Assembly (NCBI GenBank): GCA_017161655.1
Contig: JADFCV010000001.1
Coordinates: 1-64,000 of the forward strand
DNA length: 64,000 nt
Reading direction: 5' to 3'
Source of the DNA: Candidatus Sumerlaeota bacterium
GTDB taxonomy: Bacteria > Sumerlaeota > Sumerlaeia > Sumerlaeales > Sumerlaeaceae
How positions within the stretch are numbered: the stretch's first letter is position 1; every line of letters begins with the position of its first letter. This document shows positions 27,336-37,973 of this stretch, piece by piece. The notes beneath the pieces were generated by a model, which did not search any database, was not told where the DNA came from, and saw only the letters and a program-made list of their open reading frames with translations. Both the position numbers and the translations under genes were made by a program.

Positions 27336-30053
27336 TTGAAGCCGCTGATTCGAGCAATAATGCTGGGGACCGTTGTTTCACTTGCTTTTATTCTGATGGC
27401 TGCCAAGAGCCCCGACGAAATTCCTGGTGGCGGAGCTGGCGAGGTAAAGGTGCGCGTGGCGTCTAACCTGAAGGAGAAAGATGCAACGCAGCTTCAGCGC
27501 TACCTTCAGGCCGATGGCTATGGCTCAGGAACTTCCATCGAATTAGCAGTCGACGCCCTGGGCAACTACAGCGTGCTTATTGGGCCACTGGAAAGCGAAG
27601 CCCAGGCCAATGCTCTCATAAAAGATCTCCAGGAGTCCGGTTATCAGCCGGAAGGTATTGTTCAGGCTGAAGGTGTTTCCGAAAAAGTCGTGAGTCGTGC
27701 CGAGGCAGGGCGAGTGTTCCGAGTGGCGGTAGGTGAGTTTCCTGATCGCCGCCAAGCCGAAGGACTGCAGCAAACTCTCATGGCAGATGATTATGCCGGT
27801 GTGGACATTATCGAGGAAGGGGGCACGTTCAAAGTCGTCATTGGCGCATTTCCCACAGAGCGTGATGCCGAGAAATTACTGAACCAGCTGCGCAATGATG
27901 GTTACTCGTTTGCGAAGACCATTGAGACCCGCGAGACAGCTCCAGCTCGACGGGCAGCCATAGAGGAACGAGAGGTGGCTTTGCCGGCGGAAGCCCAAAA
28001 GCTCAGTCCCGAGGAACAGGAGAAAGCCAAGGAGCTGATTCGTATGCGTGAGCGGGCCAGCGCTGGGCTTGCTTCAGCTGACGAAATTGTTCAGTTGCGC
28101 GAAGACTTGAAGAGGCTGCGCAGCGAAGTGGCGCAGGTCGTCAAGCTTGTGACAACGAACGAGCAAGCGAATCGTGAGCGTCAGCGCAAAATACGTCCAA
28201 TCCAGGAAAAGTTTAATAACGCATTGCTCGCTAAGAACTTGCAGGCTGCAGAAGCCGCGTTGGAAGAACTCCGTGCTATTGACCCGAACGATCCCTCCTT
28301 GGCATTTTACATTGCCCAATTGAACACCCTCCGAGCTGGACCGTCGGCAGAGGGACAGAAAACCGAAGAACAAAAGCGCATTCAGCAATTGCTCAACGAG
28401 GCCAAAGCTTCTATCGCGGCAAATCGCCTCGAAGATGCGCGAGTTGCACTTATCTCCATTAAGACGATCGATCCTGCCCATCCTGAAGCGCAGAAGCTCT
28501 TACGCGAGGTTAATGAAAAGCTTCAGAAGGCCGCGCCCGTGGCTGCGGGGGGGACTTCAGCGGCGGGAAAACAAATGCTTATCTTTTACGCTGGTGGTGC
28601 CGTACTCCTTGTGCTGGTTGTTGGCTTAGGTGGGTACGTGTTTGTCACGAGTCGCCGCGAAAAAAGAATTTTAGAAGAAGTGCAACATCTTGCTGCCAGC
28701 GGTTCTCGGCCTGAGGCGGAAGTTGCTAAAGCTGACAAAGTGGAAGGGAAAAAGGCACCTGCGGAGAAACCCAAAAGAGGAGCGGAACGGAAAGTCGAGC
28801 CACCTGCTGCTCCAGCACTGGGGAGTGTACCCAGCGCCTTGTCTGGAGCGGGGGCACTTGGAACCTCTATTCTCCAACAGGTGGCAACAGCTCAGCCGGA
28901 ACCAGAAGAAGAGCCTGTCACGACATCTGCACCGGAGATCTTCAAACCAGAGGTCGCAGAAGGTGAAGTTATTCAGGAGGCACGTCCAGCCGGTGAGGCC
29001 GATGTGCTTGTGCTAGGTGATTTAGTGGGAGAAGGGGCGCCTTCCTCAGCCACGGCGGCTGCCTCTGAGGCGCAAGGCGAGCTTAAATTGCCGGACCTCG
29101 ATATTCCTCTCCCGGGCCTCGAAGAGACGCAAACCGCTGTCCCTGCAAGTGAGAGTGAGCCGTCACCGCTCAACCTTGATGCGATATCCAGCGTGAATCT
29201 GGAAGAGCTAATCAGCGGAGCACCGAAAGAGGCAACACCCCCACCCTTGGCCACACCTAGCGTAACCCCGATGATGTCAACGGTCTCCGTGAATGACGAG
29301 ACAACCGTTGGTCCCAGTGAATCAGGAAGCTCATCAGTAACCGAGAAACCAACCGCTGAGGTCTCTGCGGCACCACCGCAGGCTGCAGCGAGCGAGGCTC
29401 TTGCTGGCGCGCCAGGGCTGGAGCCTACAACAAAGCTCCCCGCGGTGGAAGCCTCCGCGTCCCCACGGACAGGTGACGACGGGAAAAAGATCATTTTCGA
29501 ACAAACTTTCGATGACGAGGAGCCTGGCACCCAGCCGCGTGGTTGGCAGGGTGAGTATGACTATGCCACACTTGTTGTGGACAATAGCTCTCCAGCCCCG
29601 GGCTCCAAGGCATGTCTCAAATTTGAGAAGCGAACAGGTTCAGGAAGCGCTCATTACGTCTGTCATTTCCCGAAGGCCACAGGGCTAATTGTGGTGGAGT
29701 TTGATATTCGCTGCGACGAGAAGAACAAGTATCTGCTCGGCTTCTATATCGAAAAGGACGAAGACTTCAAGCAATCAGTCCACACAATCATCCATCGGCT
29801 CGATTCGCGCTCACAACCGACTTTGCGCGTGCAAGGCGAACCGGTGCCTTACGACCTCGGCACGTGGCGCCACGTCAAGTACGAGCTCAATCTCTTGGCC
29901 GGCACCACAACCGCTTACGTTGACGGGCAGGAAGTGATTCGCGACGCAAAGTTGGCTTCCAACTACGGCTATGTCAACACGCTTTCCATCCGTGACAATT
30001 TGGCGACAACTGGTGTGCTTTATCTTGATAACATCAAGATCTACCAGGCCTGA
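27336..30053 (+). CDS. SPOR-domain membrane protein with C-terminal LamG-like domain
   Basis: 905 residues from a TTG behind AAGGAGAG. Order: an N-terminal signal or anchor (5-23); two SPOR-like repeats (36-105, 127-195; VFRVAVGEFPDRRQAEGL and FKVVIGAFPTERDAEKL), a fold that binds denuded peptidoglycan; a helical, coiled-coil/TPR-like part (215-400); one membrane helix (414-437) followed by SRREKR; a long Ala/Pro/Glu/Thr-rich disordered part (450-710); and a beta-sandwich domain (about 715-905; KIIFEQTFDDEEPG to LYLDNIKIYQA) like concanavalin/LamG folds. The positive charges after the helix suggest the C-terminal half is cytosolic, with the SPOR repeats in the periplasm. The giant TPR gene follows after 85 bases, so the two may work together (inference). 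Confidence 0.8.
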   Translation: MKPLIRAIMLGTVVSLAFILMAAKSPDEIPGGGAGEVKVRVASNLKEKDATQLQRYLQADGYGSGTSIELAVDALGNYSVLIGPLESEAQANALIKDLQESGYQPEGIVQAEGVSEKVVSRAEAGRVFRVAVGEFPDRRQAEGLQQTLMADDYAGVDIIEEGGTFKVVIGAFPTERDAEKLLNQLRNDGYSFAKTIETRETAPARRAAIEEREVALPAEAQKLSPEEQEKAKELIRMRERASAGLASADEIVQLREDLKRLRSEVAQVVKLVTTNEQANRERQRKIRPIQEKFNNALLAKNLQAAEAALEELRAIDPNDPSLAFYIAQLNTLRAGPSAEGQKTEEQKRIQQLLNEAKASIAANRLEDARVALISIKTIDPAHPEAQKLLREVNEKLQKAAPVAAGGTSAAGKQMLIFYAGGAVLLVLVVGLGGYVFVTSRREKRILEEVQHLAASGSRPEAEVAKADKVEGKKAPAEKPKRGAERKVEPPAAPALGSVPSALSGAGALGTSILQQVATAQPEPEEEPVTTSAPEIFKPEVAEGEVIQEARPAGEADVLVLGDLVGEGAPSSATAAASEAQGELKLPDLDIPLPGLEETQTAVPASESEPSPLNLDAISSVNLEELISGAPKEATPPPLATPSVTPMMSTVSVNDETTVGPSESGSSSVTEKPTAEVSAAPPQAAASEALAGAPGLEPTTKLPAVEASASPRTGDDGKKIIFEQTFDDEEPGTQPRGWQGEYDYATLVVDNSSPAPGSKACLKFEKRTGSGSAHYVCHFPKATGLIVVEFDIRCDEKNKYLLGFYIEKDEDFKQSVHTIIHRLDSRSQPTLRVQGEPVPYDLGTWRHVKYELNLLAGTTTAYVDGQEVIRDAKLASNYGYVNTLSIRDNLATTGVLYLDNIKIYQA

Positions 30054-30138
30054 GAATCATCGGCAGATGAAAAGCGTGAGGACGTGTCCCGCTTTTTCTG
30101 GTGTGAATAGCTATGTTTCTCGATAAAAGAAGGAGCCT

Positions 30139-33100
30139 ATGGACGTTCAAGCAGCGACAGGTCTCATCGAGCAAGTGAATGAACAGATAGACCCGGTCGC
30201 TTTGCTGGAGCGAATAGGATATGCTACCGACAAGATTCAGGCTGTCGGGGCAACAGTGAAAGCGTTTTGTCCTATCCATAAGGACACTCGCTTTCGCTCC
30301 CTTCTCATTGATGCAAAGAAAAAAACGTTCAAGTGCACAACCAAGACGTGTGCGGGCTACAATGGCGGCTCGCTCGTCGAACTCTATGCCCACGTTCGCG
30401 ACATTCCACCACTGGCGGCTGCCACGGAACTTGTTCGGTTGTTCCAACTTGAGATCGATACTTCTCAACTCGATCAGGTGGCTTTGTCTTTTCTCGACGA
30501 GGCCGAACGGGCCTTCGTGGACCACGATCATGAGAGAGCAGAGAAGGCAGCGCGTCAGGCACTTCAGTTCCGCTCCGATCTTATGGAGGCTCGCCTGCTC
30601 CTTGCCAATATTCTTGCAGCAAAGGGCGAGTCGGCTCAGGCGTGCGACGAGTTTATTGCTGTTGCCGAGAACTATCTCAGCCAGGGACAGTACGAGGACG
30701 CGGATCGTGTCCTTGAGCGTGCCTCGATGGATTTTCCAGAAAACGAGGACCTTTTGCTTCTCAAGGTCCACAGTGCGGAACTACAGGGCAATCTCGATCG
30801 TGCAGAGAAGCTCCTACTCGATTTGGCAGCGCGTCGCGAGTCTGCCGGCCGTGCCGCAGAAAACGTCGGCGTTCTCGAAAAACTTGTCGCTCTTTTTCCT
30901 GATAAGTTAGAATATCTCGAAAAGCTTGCTGAAACCCTCTTGGCACGCCGAGAGTTCGACCGGGCGATCACCACACTCAACAATCTCGTCTTCCGTTACT
31001 CAAAGAATGGACAACACGGAGACGTCCTGCGGGTCGTAGAAAAAGCTGCAGAGATTAGGCGCCCCGAAGCTGGTGTGCAGTCCGTCTATGTGGATTCGCT
31101 CGTCGCTCTTGGAGAGTATGAAAAAGCTCGCTCCGCCCTCCATGAGCTTGTCCTCCTTTACATCGAGAACACGATGTTTTTTGAGGCAATGCAGGCAGCG
31201 CGACGTTGGCTGGAGGTTGAACCAGATTCGCCTGAAGTTCACGAATGGTTAGGTCTGATCTGGCAGGAGCAATCCAATGGCCCCGAGGCAGCCCGAGAGT
31301 TCCGGGAAGCTGCTCAGGCAGCTCGCCAACGAGGTGAACTGGAACGAGCCATTGAACTCCTGGGACAAGCCCGCTTCAATGATCCCGAAAACGTCGAGTT
31401 GCGCTGGGACCTCGTTTCGCTCCTTCGTGAACTCGGACAAAGCGATCAGGCTTTTGAAGAACTTTGTAGCCTTGCCGATTTCTTATTTGCACTGGGCGAC
31501 AAGGCCGGCGGCGAGCGCGCCGTCCTTCAAGCGCTGGAAATTCGCCCTCTGACTGCGACACGGTTGGAGTTGGCACCGCTCCTTGCGAAGCATGGTTGTG
31601 CGGATTCTGCGGCTCGGCTTTATCTTGAGGCAGCTCAAGAATGCGAGGACATCGACGATATTCCCGGTGCCGTCGCCTGCTACCAAAGCTATCTCGAACT
31701 TGTCCCGACAGACACCCAGGCAAAACTACGCTATGCTGAGCTTCTTTGGGAGTCGGATTTAATTCGGCTTGCTACCCAGGTGTCGTTAGAGGTGCTAAAC
31801 GAAGCAGAGAACGAGGAGCGCAACAAAATCGCAAAGCGGCTTCTCCCGCGCATCGTCGAGCATCCACCAACGGATCCCCTTGTCCTTCGACGCTTCACCG
31901 AGATCGCTTTGGCGGTGCAAGCCATGGATCTCTTGCCGGGCCTGGCAAAGGTCTTGTCAGGAGTTTGGCCCGAGGATGATCCAGCCTCTCTCGCGGAGTT
32001 TTTCTCTCAGCTTGTCGCTTCTGTGCCAGATGACATCGAACTGATTGAAGAATCAGCGGTATGGCACCAAAAAGCAGGAAATCAGGCAGAGGCCGTGGCA
32101 GCGAATTTGCGTATCGCTGACTTGGCTGAGCAAAAAGGCGATTTACGCAAAGCCCTCACCCATCTGGCCGTTGCGCTCGAGGTCGAACCAGATCGCGAAG
32201 ACCTCGTTAAACGTCGCGCTGATATTCTTGAACGCTTAGACGACCCCGAGCTTGCTCGAGCCGCTCACCGCGATTATTTGGCCCTGCTCGAAAAACGTGG
32301 AAATGCTTCTGAGCTGATCAATGAGTTTCGGCGCTATTTGGACAAATGGCCGGATGATTTGGCAATTCGTCACAAGCTCGCTGATGCGCTCGAACAATCA
32401 GGGAACATTGCCGATGCCGTTTCAGAGCTGAAACAGATCTTACTGGTGAAGCGGCAGCAAGCCGAGTTCGAAGAGCAGCGGTCACTTCTCGAACATTTGT
32501 GCCGGCTGGCACCAGAGCAGTCAGAACTGCGCCTGGAACTAGGAGACGTTCTATCCTTACTCGACGAAAAAGAGCAGGCCCTCCGCGTTTACGAAGAGGT
32601 GGCCGACCATGCTTTGAAGACCAGCGACCTTGATCTGGCGGAACAATCCTTGCGGAAAGCTATGGAGCTCGCTCCGGGCGAAGAACGTCTGCTTCGTTTG
32701 GGTGTGGAGATTGCGCATCGCCGCGGAGATTCCGCTAGGGTGGAGCAGCTTGCAAACCAGCTGGCTGAACTTGGAGCGCCGGACCTCCTCGTGTCCCATT
32801 TCCGGGATCAGGCTAAGGCAGCTTTAGCAGAAAAAGCTTACGAGGTAGCTGGCAAGTATGTCGAGAAGTGGCTCTCCGTGGAGCCTGAGTCTATCGAGGC
32901 ATTGGAGATTGCCGCGGAGATTGCTGAGCAAAAAAAAGATATTTCCTCAGCTGCTCAGCACTTACTGAGATTGTCAGGGCTATTGGCGGCCAAGCACGAC
33001 TTGGATTCCGCCATTGAAAGGTTGCGCCGGGCCGAGCACCTCGTTCCGCAAGACGCGCCGGTGAAGGAAAAACTACTCGATCTTCTCATCACCTCAGGCA

Positions 33101-36100
33101 GAAATGATGAAGCAGCCGAGGTCGCTCGGAGACTCGTTGAGTTGGCGCGCGCCAATGATGACGAAGTTCAAGTAGTTCGCTGGCTTGACCAGCTCACGCA
33201 GTTGCAACCAGAGGATCCGGCCGTCCTCTGGGAAAAGGCCAAGGCACTTTACAAAGCCGAGGGAGCCGAGGCTGCCCTACCCGTCTATCTGCAAGCATTG
33301 GAAAACTTCGAGCGCCGCGGAGATTTCGATGCGTCGGTAAGCCTTCTTAGGGAACTGATTGATTTCTATCCAGCAGAGATCGCTCTGCGAGAGAAGTTCG
33401 CGGACCTCCTTGAAAAAGCTGGGCACCGAGCTGAAGCCAAGCAGGCACTCATAGAGCTAGCGCATAGTTATCGCGATGAGCAGCTTGACCCACTCCGAGC
33501 CATTCTCTTTTTCGGTCGAGCAACAGCACTGATTCCGTCGCCTAACGATGCCCCGGTGTTCGAGGAGTTAGCGGGACTCTACCTCGCAACAAAACAGGAG
33601 GATTTTGCCGCGGGGGCACTGCGTGAGGCCGCTCAGCTTTATGAGGCCGCTGGCGATTTGAATCGTGCCCTAGCAGCTCAGAAGCGACTGTGCGAACTTC
33701 CTGGAGCAGGAGTGCCTGACTGGAAAAAGCTGGCCGAGCTGTACGAGAGCACAAATCAAATTGGGAATGCTCTGGCATCGTACAAGCATGCGTACGAATT
33801 GGCTGAGCACGCATCCGCCATCACGCGTGATGAACGGGTATATCTTTGCGAGCGGATTCTCACACACGACCCACAAAACATCGAGTTCTTGATTGGTTTG
33901 TTAGAACTACTACCGCCTGAAACTGCCGCTAAGCGCTCGCTAGAATGGTTAGCTGTCCACGGCGGATCAGTCGAGTCGGCCACAAGAGTTAAGATACTCG
34001 AGACAACCAAACGGCTTGCCCCAAAGAATCTTGAAGTGCGGTTGGCGCTAGCGGCAGCCTGGCGTGAGCAAGGGGATGATGAAAAGCTTGCGGAGGAGCT
34101 GATAGGGATCTGTGAAACAGCCTCTGGCAAGGAGGCGAGTCGAGTACGCAAGGACGCCCTTGAGGAGCTCAAGAAGCTTCCGCGCACGCCTCAGCTTAGC
34201 CTGAAGCTTGCGTCCCTCATGGCGGACACTGGGGACACTGAGTACGCCGTCGGGTGCTACACGCAAGTGGCTGAAGAGCTCATCGCCGCAGGGGAGTGGA
34301 AAACGGCGCTTCAAGCTCTCGAAAATGCGATGGCACTTGATCCTGCCGCCCTGGCAGCGCCGCTCATCGCGAAGCTCTATCGAGCTTCAGGGGGAGATGC
34401 AACGGTCCGTGCTCTCGCTGATCGCGCGTTCGATGCAGCCCTTCTGGCCCGAAGCCGAACGCGCGCACTCGTCCTCGGCTCGGCTCTTCTCGAGTTTGCC
34501 CCTCTAGAGACTGCTTTTAGCCTGCTTGAACGAGTCAATCAAAAATCGGGGGCAGCTTTTCTCACGGCTTTGTCAGGTTCTTATCTTGATTGGCTTATCG
34601 AGCAGAAACGCCAGCAAGATGCTGAGGCTGTGCTTGAGAAAATTCTCTCACTTGCAGGCAACGCCCCCGACACCTGGTACCTAGCAGCTCAAGTTTATCG
34701 CAAGCTCGGCCAGAGTGAAAAAGCGGCTCAGGCATCCTTGCAAGCCGCTCGCTTATTTGCTCAGGCTGGTGCGGTTACAGAGGAAGAGAATTGCTATCGC
34801 GAGGTTCTCGAGGTAATCCCCGACGACATTCCTACCCTGGAAACGCTGGTCGGATTCTATGAACGCGAACGTCGCAAACCAGATGTCATCGACCTCGTCA
34901 AGCGGCTGGTCGAATTGACACTTGCGAAGAACGATCCTGTAGCAGCCGCAAAATGGATCAAGAAATACCTCGAGTACGATCCAGGAAACATCGAGTTTCG
35001 CGAGAAGCTTCCCGAGCAACTGATTAAAGCCGGCAGGGGAGAAGAGGCGCTCGAAGCGTTCTTTGAGCTGGCTAGAATGCTGGATTCGCTCAGGTTTACA
35101 GACCGAGCCATTGCAGTGTACGAGCGCATTCTTATGCTCGATCCGGAAAACGAGCGAGCTCTGAGTGCGTTGGTTGAGCTCGACGAAAAAACAAACAATC
35201 TGGAACGCGCTCTGAAATATGTCAGGCAGCTAGCCCAGCAAAGAATGCGACAGAATCAGCTCCAGGGTGCTGCTGAGACTCTGAAATCATTTGCCGACCG
35301 CCATCCGGATTTTCTCCCCGCCTATGATGCACTGTTATCATACGCGCAAGAAGCAGGGGATGAGCGTCTGGAGGTGCATGCCCTCCGGACCCTTGGTTAT
35401 CAGGCCGCGAAAAACTCTGATTTTGCGCGTGCAGTGGAAATCTTCGAAAGGCTTGTGACACTACGTCCTGCAGACAAAGAAGCCCTCCAAATGCTTCTCG
35501 ACTGTTGTGCAAGCGCCAAGCTCACCAAGAAGGCTGCGGATGCGGCACAACGCCTGTTTGATCTCGCAGTTGAGGAGGGTAATCCAGCTCGAATTCGCGA
35601 GGCTGCGCTCACGGTTCTCGCTTTCGACGATAAGCGTGCTGCTGTGCGCAAGCGTCTGGCAGCGACGCTGGCGGAATTAGGGCAGGTCGAAGAAGCCACA
35701 CGACAGTGGTGGTTAGCTTCCGATGTCTTTCTGGGAGAAAAGAATTACCCCGAGGCCATCTCGTGTGTCGAGGCCATCACCCAAGTTTCTCCTCAGCATA
35801 CTGAGGCGTGGAAGCGGCTAGCCGAACTCTCGTCCTTAATTGGCGACGAGGATGCGGCACGCGATGCGCTTGTCCATCTCGCCAACGCTCTTATTGATAA
35901 GGGAGAGAGTGAAGAGGCATGCCGTGTTCTTGACAGGATTCTCGAGCACGGCGAACCCGATCCAGTGATCCGCGAGCGCGCTCTTGAGGTTTATCGTCGG
36001 TGCGGCATCCGAGCTGAAATCCTTCCTGAAATTGTCTGGTTAGCTCACTATTACCTCAACCGTCGGAACTTGCCAAAAGCAGAAGAACTTGTTCGGGAGG

Positions 36101-37950
36101 GACTCGAGATCGATCCTGACGATCTCACTCTCCTCGAGTGCCGAGCTGAAATTGCGCGTCGCCTCGGCAAAAGAGAAGAGGTGTTGTTCCGTCTGCGCGA
36201 TCTTGCGGAACGTTATATTCAACTGGGGGACAAGCACAAAGCTACGGCCATGCTCTCTGAGCTCGTTGCCGAAGATCCTACACTTTGGGATGTGCGTGTG
36301 AAGCTGGCCAATCTTTACGAAGAGCTCGACCAACTACCGCGCGCACAAGAAGAATACCTGGAAATTGTTCGCACGAAACTCGAACAGCAGGAGATTGAGG
36401 AAGCGCGTGAAATTGCCGAACAGGCACTTAGTGGACACTGTGCAGGGACAGAGTTTCGAGCTCGACTTGCTGAATTGTTTGCCTCCTACCGAGCATTTGA
36501 AATAGCTAGTCGTTATCTCATCCAATGTGCTAAGGAAGCCGAAGCCCATGAGCATGACGAGCGGGCTATCCACTTCTTGCAGCGGGCCGTAGAAATCCGT
36601 CCAAAGTGGATTGACGCTTATGAAGCTCTTGCAGATGTTTGCACAAGAGCCAACCGTCCTGTCGAGGCTCTGGCTGCGCTCGAGCGACTGTCTGATCTTT
36701 TGTTCGATCAAAAGCGATTGCGCGAGGCTGTGGATGTGCTCAAGCGCAGAATCCAATTGGCTCCCAAAGAGACTGAGCCGCGACGCCAATTGATCGACCT
36801 TCTCGAAGTTCTGGGTGAACGAGAGGCTCGAATCCAGCAGCTCCAGGAGTTCGCGGATCTGCTCATTACCCGCGGAGAAATCGAAGAAGCTGTCGAGGTT
36901 TATAAACAACTCACTCTTCTTGAACCAGATGAGCCCGTACTTTTGAACCGTTATCTCGAGCTTTTTGCCCAAATAGGGAACGAACTCGAAGTGCTGCCAG
37001 ACTACCAACGTTTGGCGGATCTTTATATTAAGAAAGGGCTCTTCCAGGAAGCCACGCGCACTTTCGAACGGATCCTCTCCATTGACCGCCGACAACGAGA
37101 TGTCCGCGAAAAGTTTATCCAGTTTCTTCAGAGTGCAGGACAGCGCAGTCGTGCCATCGCAGAAATGGTCAAGCTGGCCGATTTGTGCATGAGCACCGGA
37201 CATTATACCGATGCCGTACGCTGGCTGGCGAATGCTAATGCTCTCAATCCGTCAGATTTGAACGTCCTCGAATCACTCGCAGAAGCGTATGCTCGCGCCG
37301 GCAACGCCAATGCGGCCGCAGAACACTTTTATAAGTTGGCCCGAGCTTGCCGTGAGACAGATCCATGGCGTGCTGTGGCTGCCTGTCGCCGAACAGTTGA
37401 GTTGGTCCCAGATCATCGTCCAACGCGCGAAATCTATAGCGAACTTTTGATGAAGGTAGGGGAGCGAGCTGAAGCCGCAGCCAACGCTCTTGCACTGGCC
37501 GATCTCTATCGTAGCGCCGGGGAAATAGAGCTGGCTAATGAGCAGGAGAGGCTAGCCAAGCAATACGAGCCAGAGACAATCGAGTCCCTTACGAAAAAGG
37601 TTGAGCAGGAAAACCTCGAGCCGGCACAGCGCTACGAGTATGTGGTCAGGCTTGGCGATTTACTGTATCAGGCTGGTGATGTTGATCGGGCTATCGACTG
37701 TTATCGCAAGGCGCGAGAAATTGACAATTCTAACCCAGAGCTTATTCGCAAGTACGTTAACGCACTGCTTCAGATCGCACCCGAACACGAGGCCATCGCT
37801 GACCTCATCGAGTTGGCTCGTTCTTACGAAGGCCGCGGTGCTGCGCTCCGCGCCCTCGAAACGTATGAGATGATTCTGAAGATAGATGCTAAAAATCCCG
37901 TCGCCAAAGCGGGGCGGACTCGGATGCGGAAAATAACAAACACGGAGTGA
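30139..37950 (+). CDS. Giant TPR protein with N-terminal DnaG-type zinc finger
   Basis: 2,603 residues with AAGGAG before the ATG. Residues 8-105 resemble the CHC2 zinc-binding domain of DnaG primase: DPVALLERIGY, then FCPIHKDTRF (Cys44, His47), FKCTTKTCAGYNGGSLVELY (Cys66, Cys71). The second Cys pair is spaced Cys-x4-Cys rather than Cys-x2-Cys. The rest, about 2,490 residues, is an unbroken run of roughly 70 tetratricopeptide-like helix pairs (AxxxYxxALxxxP patterns such as RAIAVYERILMLDPENERAL), very acidic and Ala/Glu/Leu-rich. No primase catalytic domain, signal peptide or membrane helix is seen, so it is a cytosolic scaffold that may touch nucleic acid or zinc. It lies downstream of the SPOR/LamG gene on the same strand. 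Its last codons overlap the terminator of the convergent ribosomal operon. Confidence 0.88.
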   Translation: MDVQAATGLIEQVNEQIDPVALLERIGYATDKIQAVGATVKAFCPIHKDTRFRSLLIDAKKKTFKCTTKTCAGYNGGSLVELYAHVRDIPPLAAATELVRLFQLEIDTSQLDQVALSFLDEAERAFVDHDHERAEKAARQALQFRSDLMEARLLLANILAAKGESAQACDEFIAVAENYLSQGQYEDADRVLERASMDFPENEDLLLLKVHSAELQGNLDRAEKLLLDLAARRESAGRAAENVGVLEKLVALFPDKLEYLEKLAETLLARREFDRAITTLNNLVFRYSKNGQHGDVLRVVEKAAEIRRPEAGVQSVYVDSLVALGEYEKARSALHELVLLYIENTMFFEAMQAARRWLEVEPDSPEVHEWLGLIWQEQSNGPEAAREFREAAQAARQRGELERAIELLGQARFNDPENVELRWDLVSLLRELGQSDQAFEELCSLADFLFALGDKAGGERAVLQALEIRPLTATRLELAPLLAKHGCADSAARLYLEAAQECEDIDDIPGAVACYQSYLELVPTDTQAKLRYAELLWESDLIRLATQVSLEVLNEAENEERNKIAKRLLPRIVEHPPTDPLVLRRFTEIALAVQAMDLLPGLAKVLSGVWPEDDPASLAEFFSQLVASVPDDIELIEESAVWHQKAGNQAEAVAANLRIADLAEQKGDLRKALTHLAVALEVEPDREDLVKRRADILERLDDPELARAAHRDYLALLEKRGNASELINEFRRYLDKWPDDLAIRHKLADALEQSGNIADAVSELKQILLVKRQQAEFEEQRSLLEHLCRLAPEQSELRLELGDVLSLLDEKEQALRVYEEVADHALKTSDLDLAEQSLRKAMELAPGEERLLRLGVEIAHRRGDSARVEQLANQLAELGAPDLLVSHFRDQAKAALAEKAYEVAGKYVEKWLSVEPESIEALEIAAEIAEQKKDISSAAQHLLRLSGLLAAKHDLDSAIERLRRAEHLVPQDAPVKEKLLDLLITSGRNDEAAEVARRLVELARANDDEVQVVRWLDQLTQLQPEDPAVLWEKAKALYKAEGAEAALPVYLQALENFERRGDFDASVSLLRELIDFYPAEIALREKFADLLEKAGHRAEAKQALIELAHSYRDEQLDPLRAILFFGRATALIPSPNDAPVFEELAGLYLATKQEDFAAGALREAAQLYEAAGDLNRALAAQKRLCELPGAGVPDWKKLAELYESTNQIGNALASYKHAYELAEHASAITRDERVYLCERILTHDPQNIEFLIGLLELLPPETAAKRSLEWLAVHGGSVESATRVKILETTKRLAPKNLEVRLALAAAWREQGDDEKLAEELIGICETASGKEASRVRKDALEELKKLPRTPQLSLKLASLMADTGDTEYAVGCYTQVAEELIAAGEWKTALQALENAMALDPAALAAPLIAKLYRASGGDATVRALADRAFDAALLARSRTRALVLGSALLEFAPLETAFSLLERVNQKSGAAFLTALSGSYLDWLIEQKRQQDAEAVLEKILSLAGNAPDTWYLAAQVYRKLGQSEKAAQASLQAARLFAQAGAVTEEENCYREVLEVIPDDIPTLETLVGFYERERRKPDVIDLVKRLVELTLAKNDPVAAAKWIKKYLEYDPGNIEFREKLPEQLIKAGRGEEALEAFFELARMLDSLRFTDRAIAVYERILMLDPENERALSALVELDEKTNNLERALKYVRQLAQQRMRQNQLQGAAETLKSFADRHPDFLPAYDALLSYAQEAGDERLEVHALRTLGYQAAKNSDFARAVEIFERLVTLRPADKEALQMLLDCCASAKLTKKAADAAQRLFDLAVEEGNPARIREAALTVLAFDDKRAAVRKRLAATLAELGQVEEATRQWWLASDVFLGEKNYPEAISCVEAITQVSPQHTEAWKRLAELSSLIGDEDAARDALVHLANALIDKGESEEACRVLDRILEHGEPDPVIRERALEVYRRCGIRAEILPEIVWLAHYYLNRRNLPKAEELVREGLEIDPDDLTLLECRAEIARRLGKREEVLFRLRDLAERYIQLGDKHKATAMLSELVAEDPTLWDVRVKLANLYEELDQLPRAQEEYLEIVRTKLEQQEIEEAREIAEQALSGHCAGTEFRARLAELFASYRAFEIASRYLIQCAKEAEAHEHDERAIHFLQRAVEIRPKWIDAYEALADVCTRANRPVEALAALERLSDLLFDQKRLREAVDVLKRRIQLAPKETEPRRQLIDLLEVLGEREARIQQLQEFADLLITRGEIEEAVEVYKQLTLLEPDEPVLLNRYLELFAQIGNELEVLPDYQRLADLYIKKGLFQEATRTFERILSIDRRQRDVREKFIQFLQSAGQRSRAIAEMVKLADLCMSTGHYTDAVRWLANANALNPSDLNVLESLAEAYARAGNANAAAEHFYKLARACRETDPWRAVAACRRTVELVPDHRPTREIYSELLMKVGERAEAAANALALADLYRSAGEIELANEQERLAKQYEPETIESLTKKVEQENLEPAQRYEYVVRLGDLLYQAGDVDRAIDCYRKAREIDNSNPELIRKYVNALLQIAPEHEAIADLIELARSYEGRGAALRALETYEMILKIDAKNPVAKAGRTRMRKITNTE

Positions 37951-37973
37951 GCGTTTTTCGGCTCACTCCGTGT
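37928..37973 (-). terminator. Intrinsic terminator of the alpha operon, inside the TPR gene end
   Basis: A perfect 13-bp inverted repeat (ACACGGAGTGAGC / GCTCACTCCGTGT) surrounds GTTTTTCG at 37940-37973. On the minus strand it is followed by TTTGTTATTTTCC, so it terminates the operon ending in rplQ. The stem includes the stop codon of the convergent TPR gene, and the T-tract template is its last sense codons. On the plus strand no T-run follows. Confidence 0.85.

Noticed and set aside
36334-37203. 289-residue antisense ORF inside the TPR gene
   Set aside because: It lies entirely under a long continuous plus-strand ORF with clear repeats and has no motif of its own.
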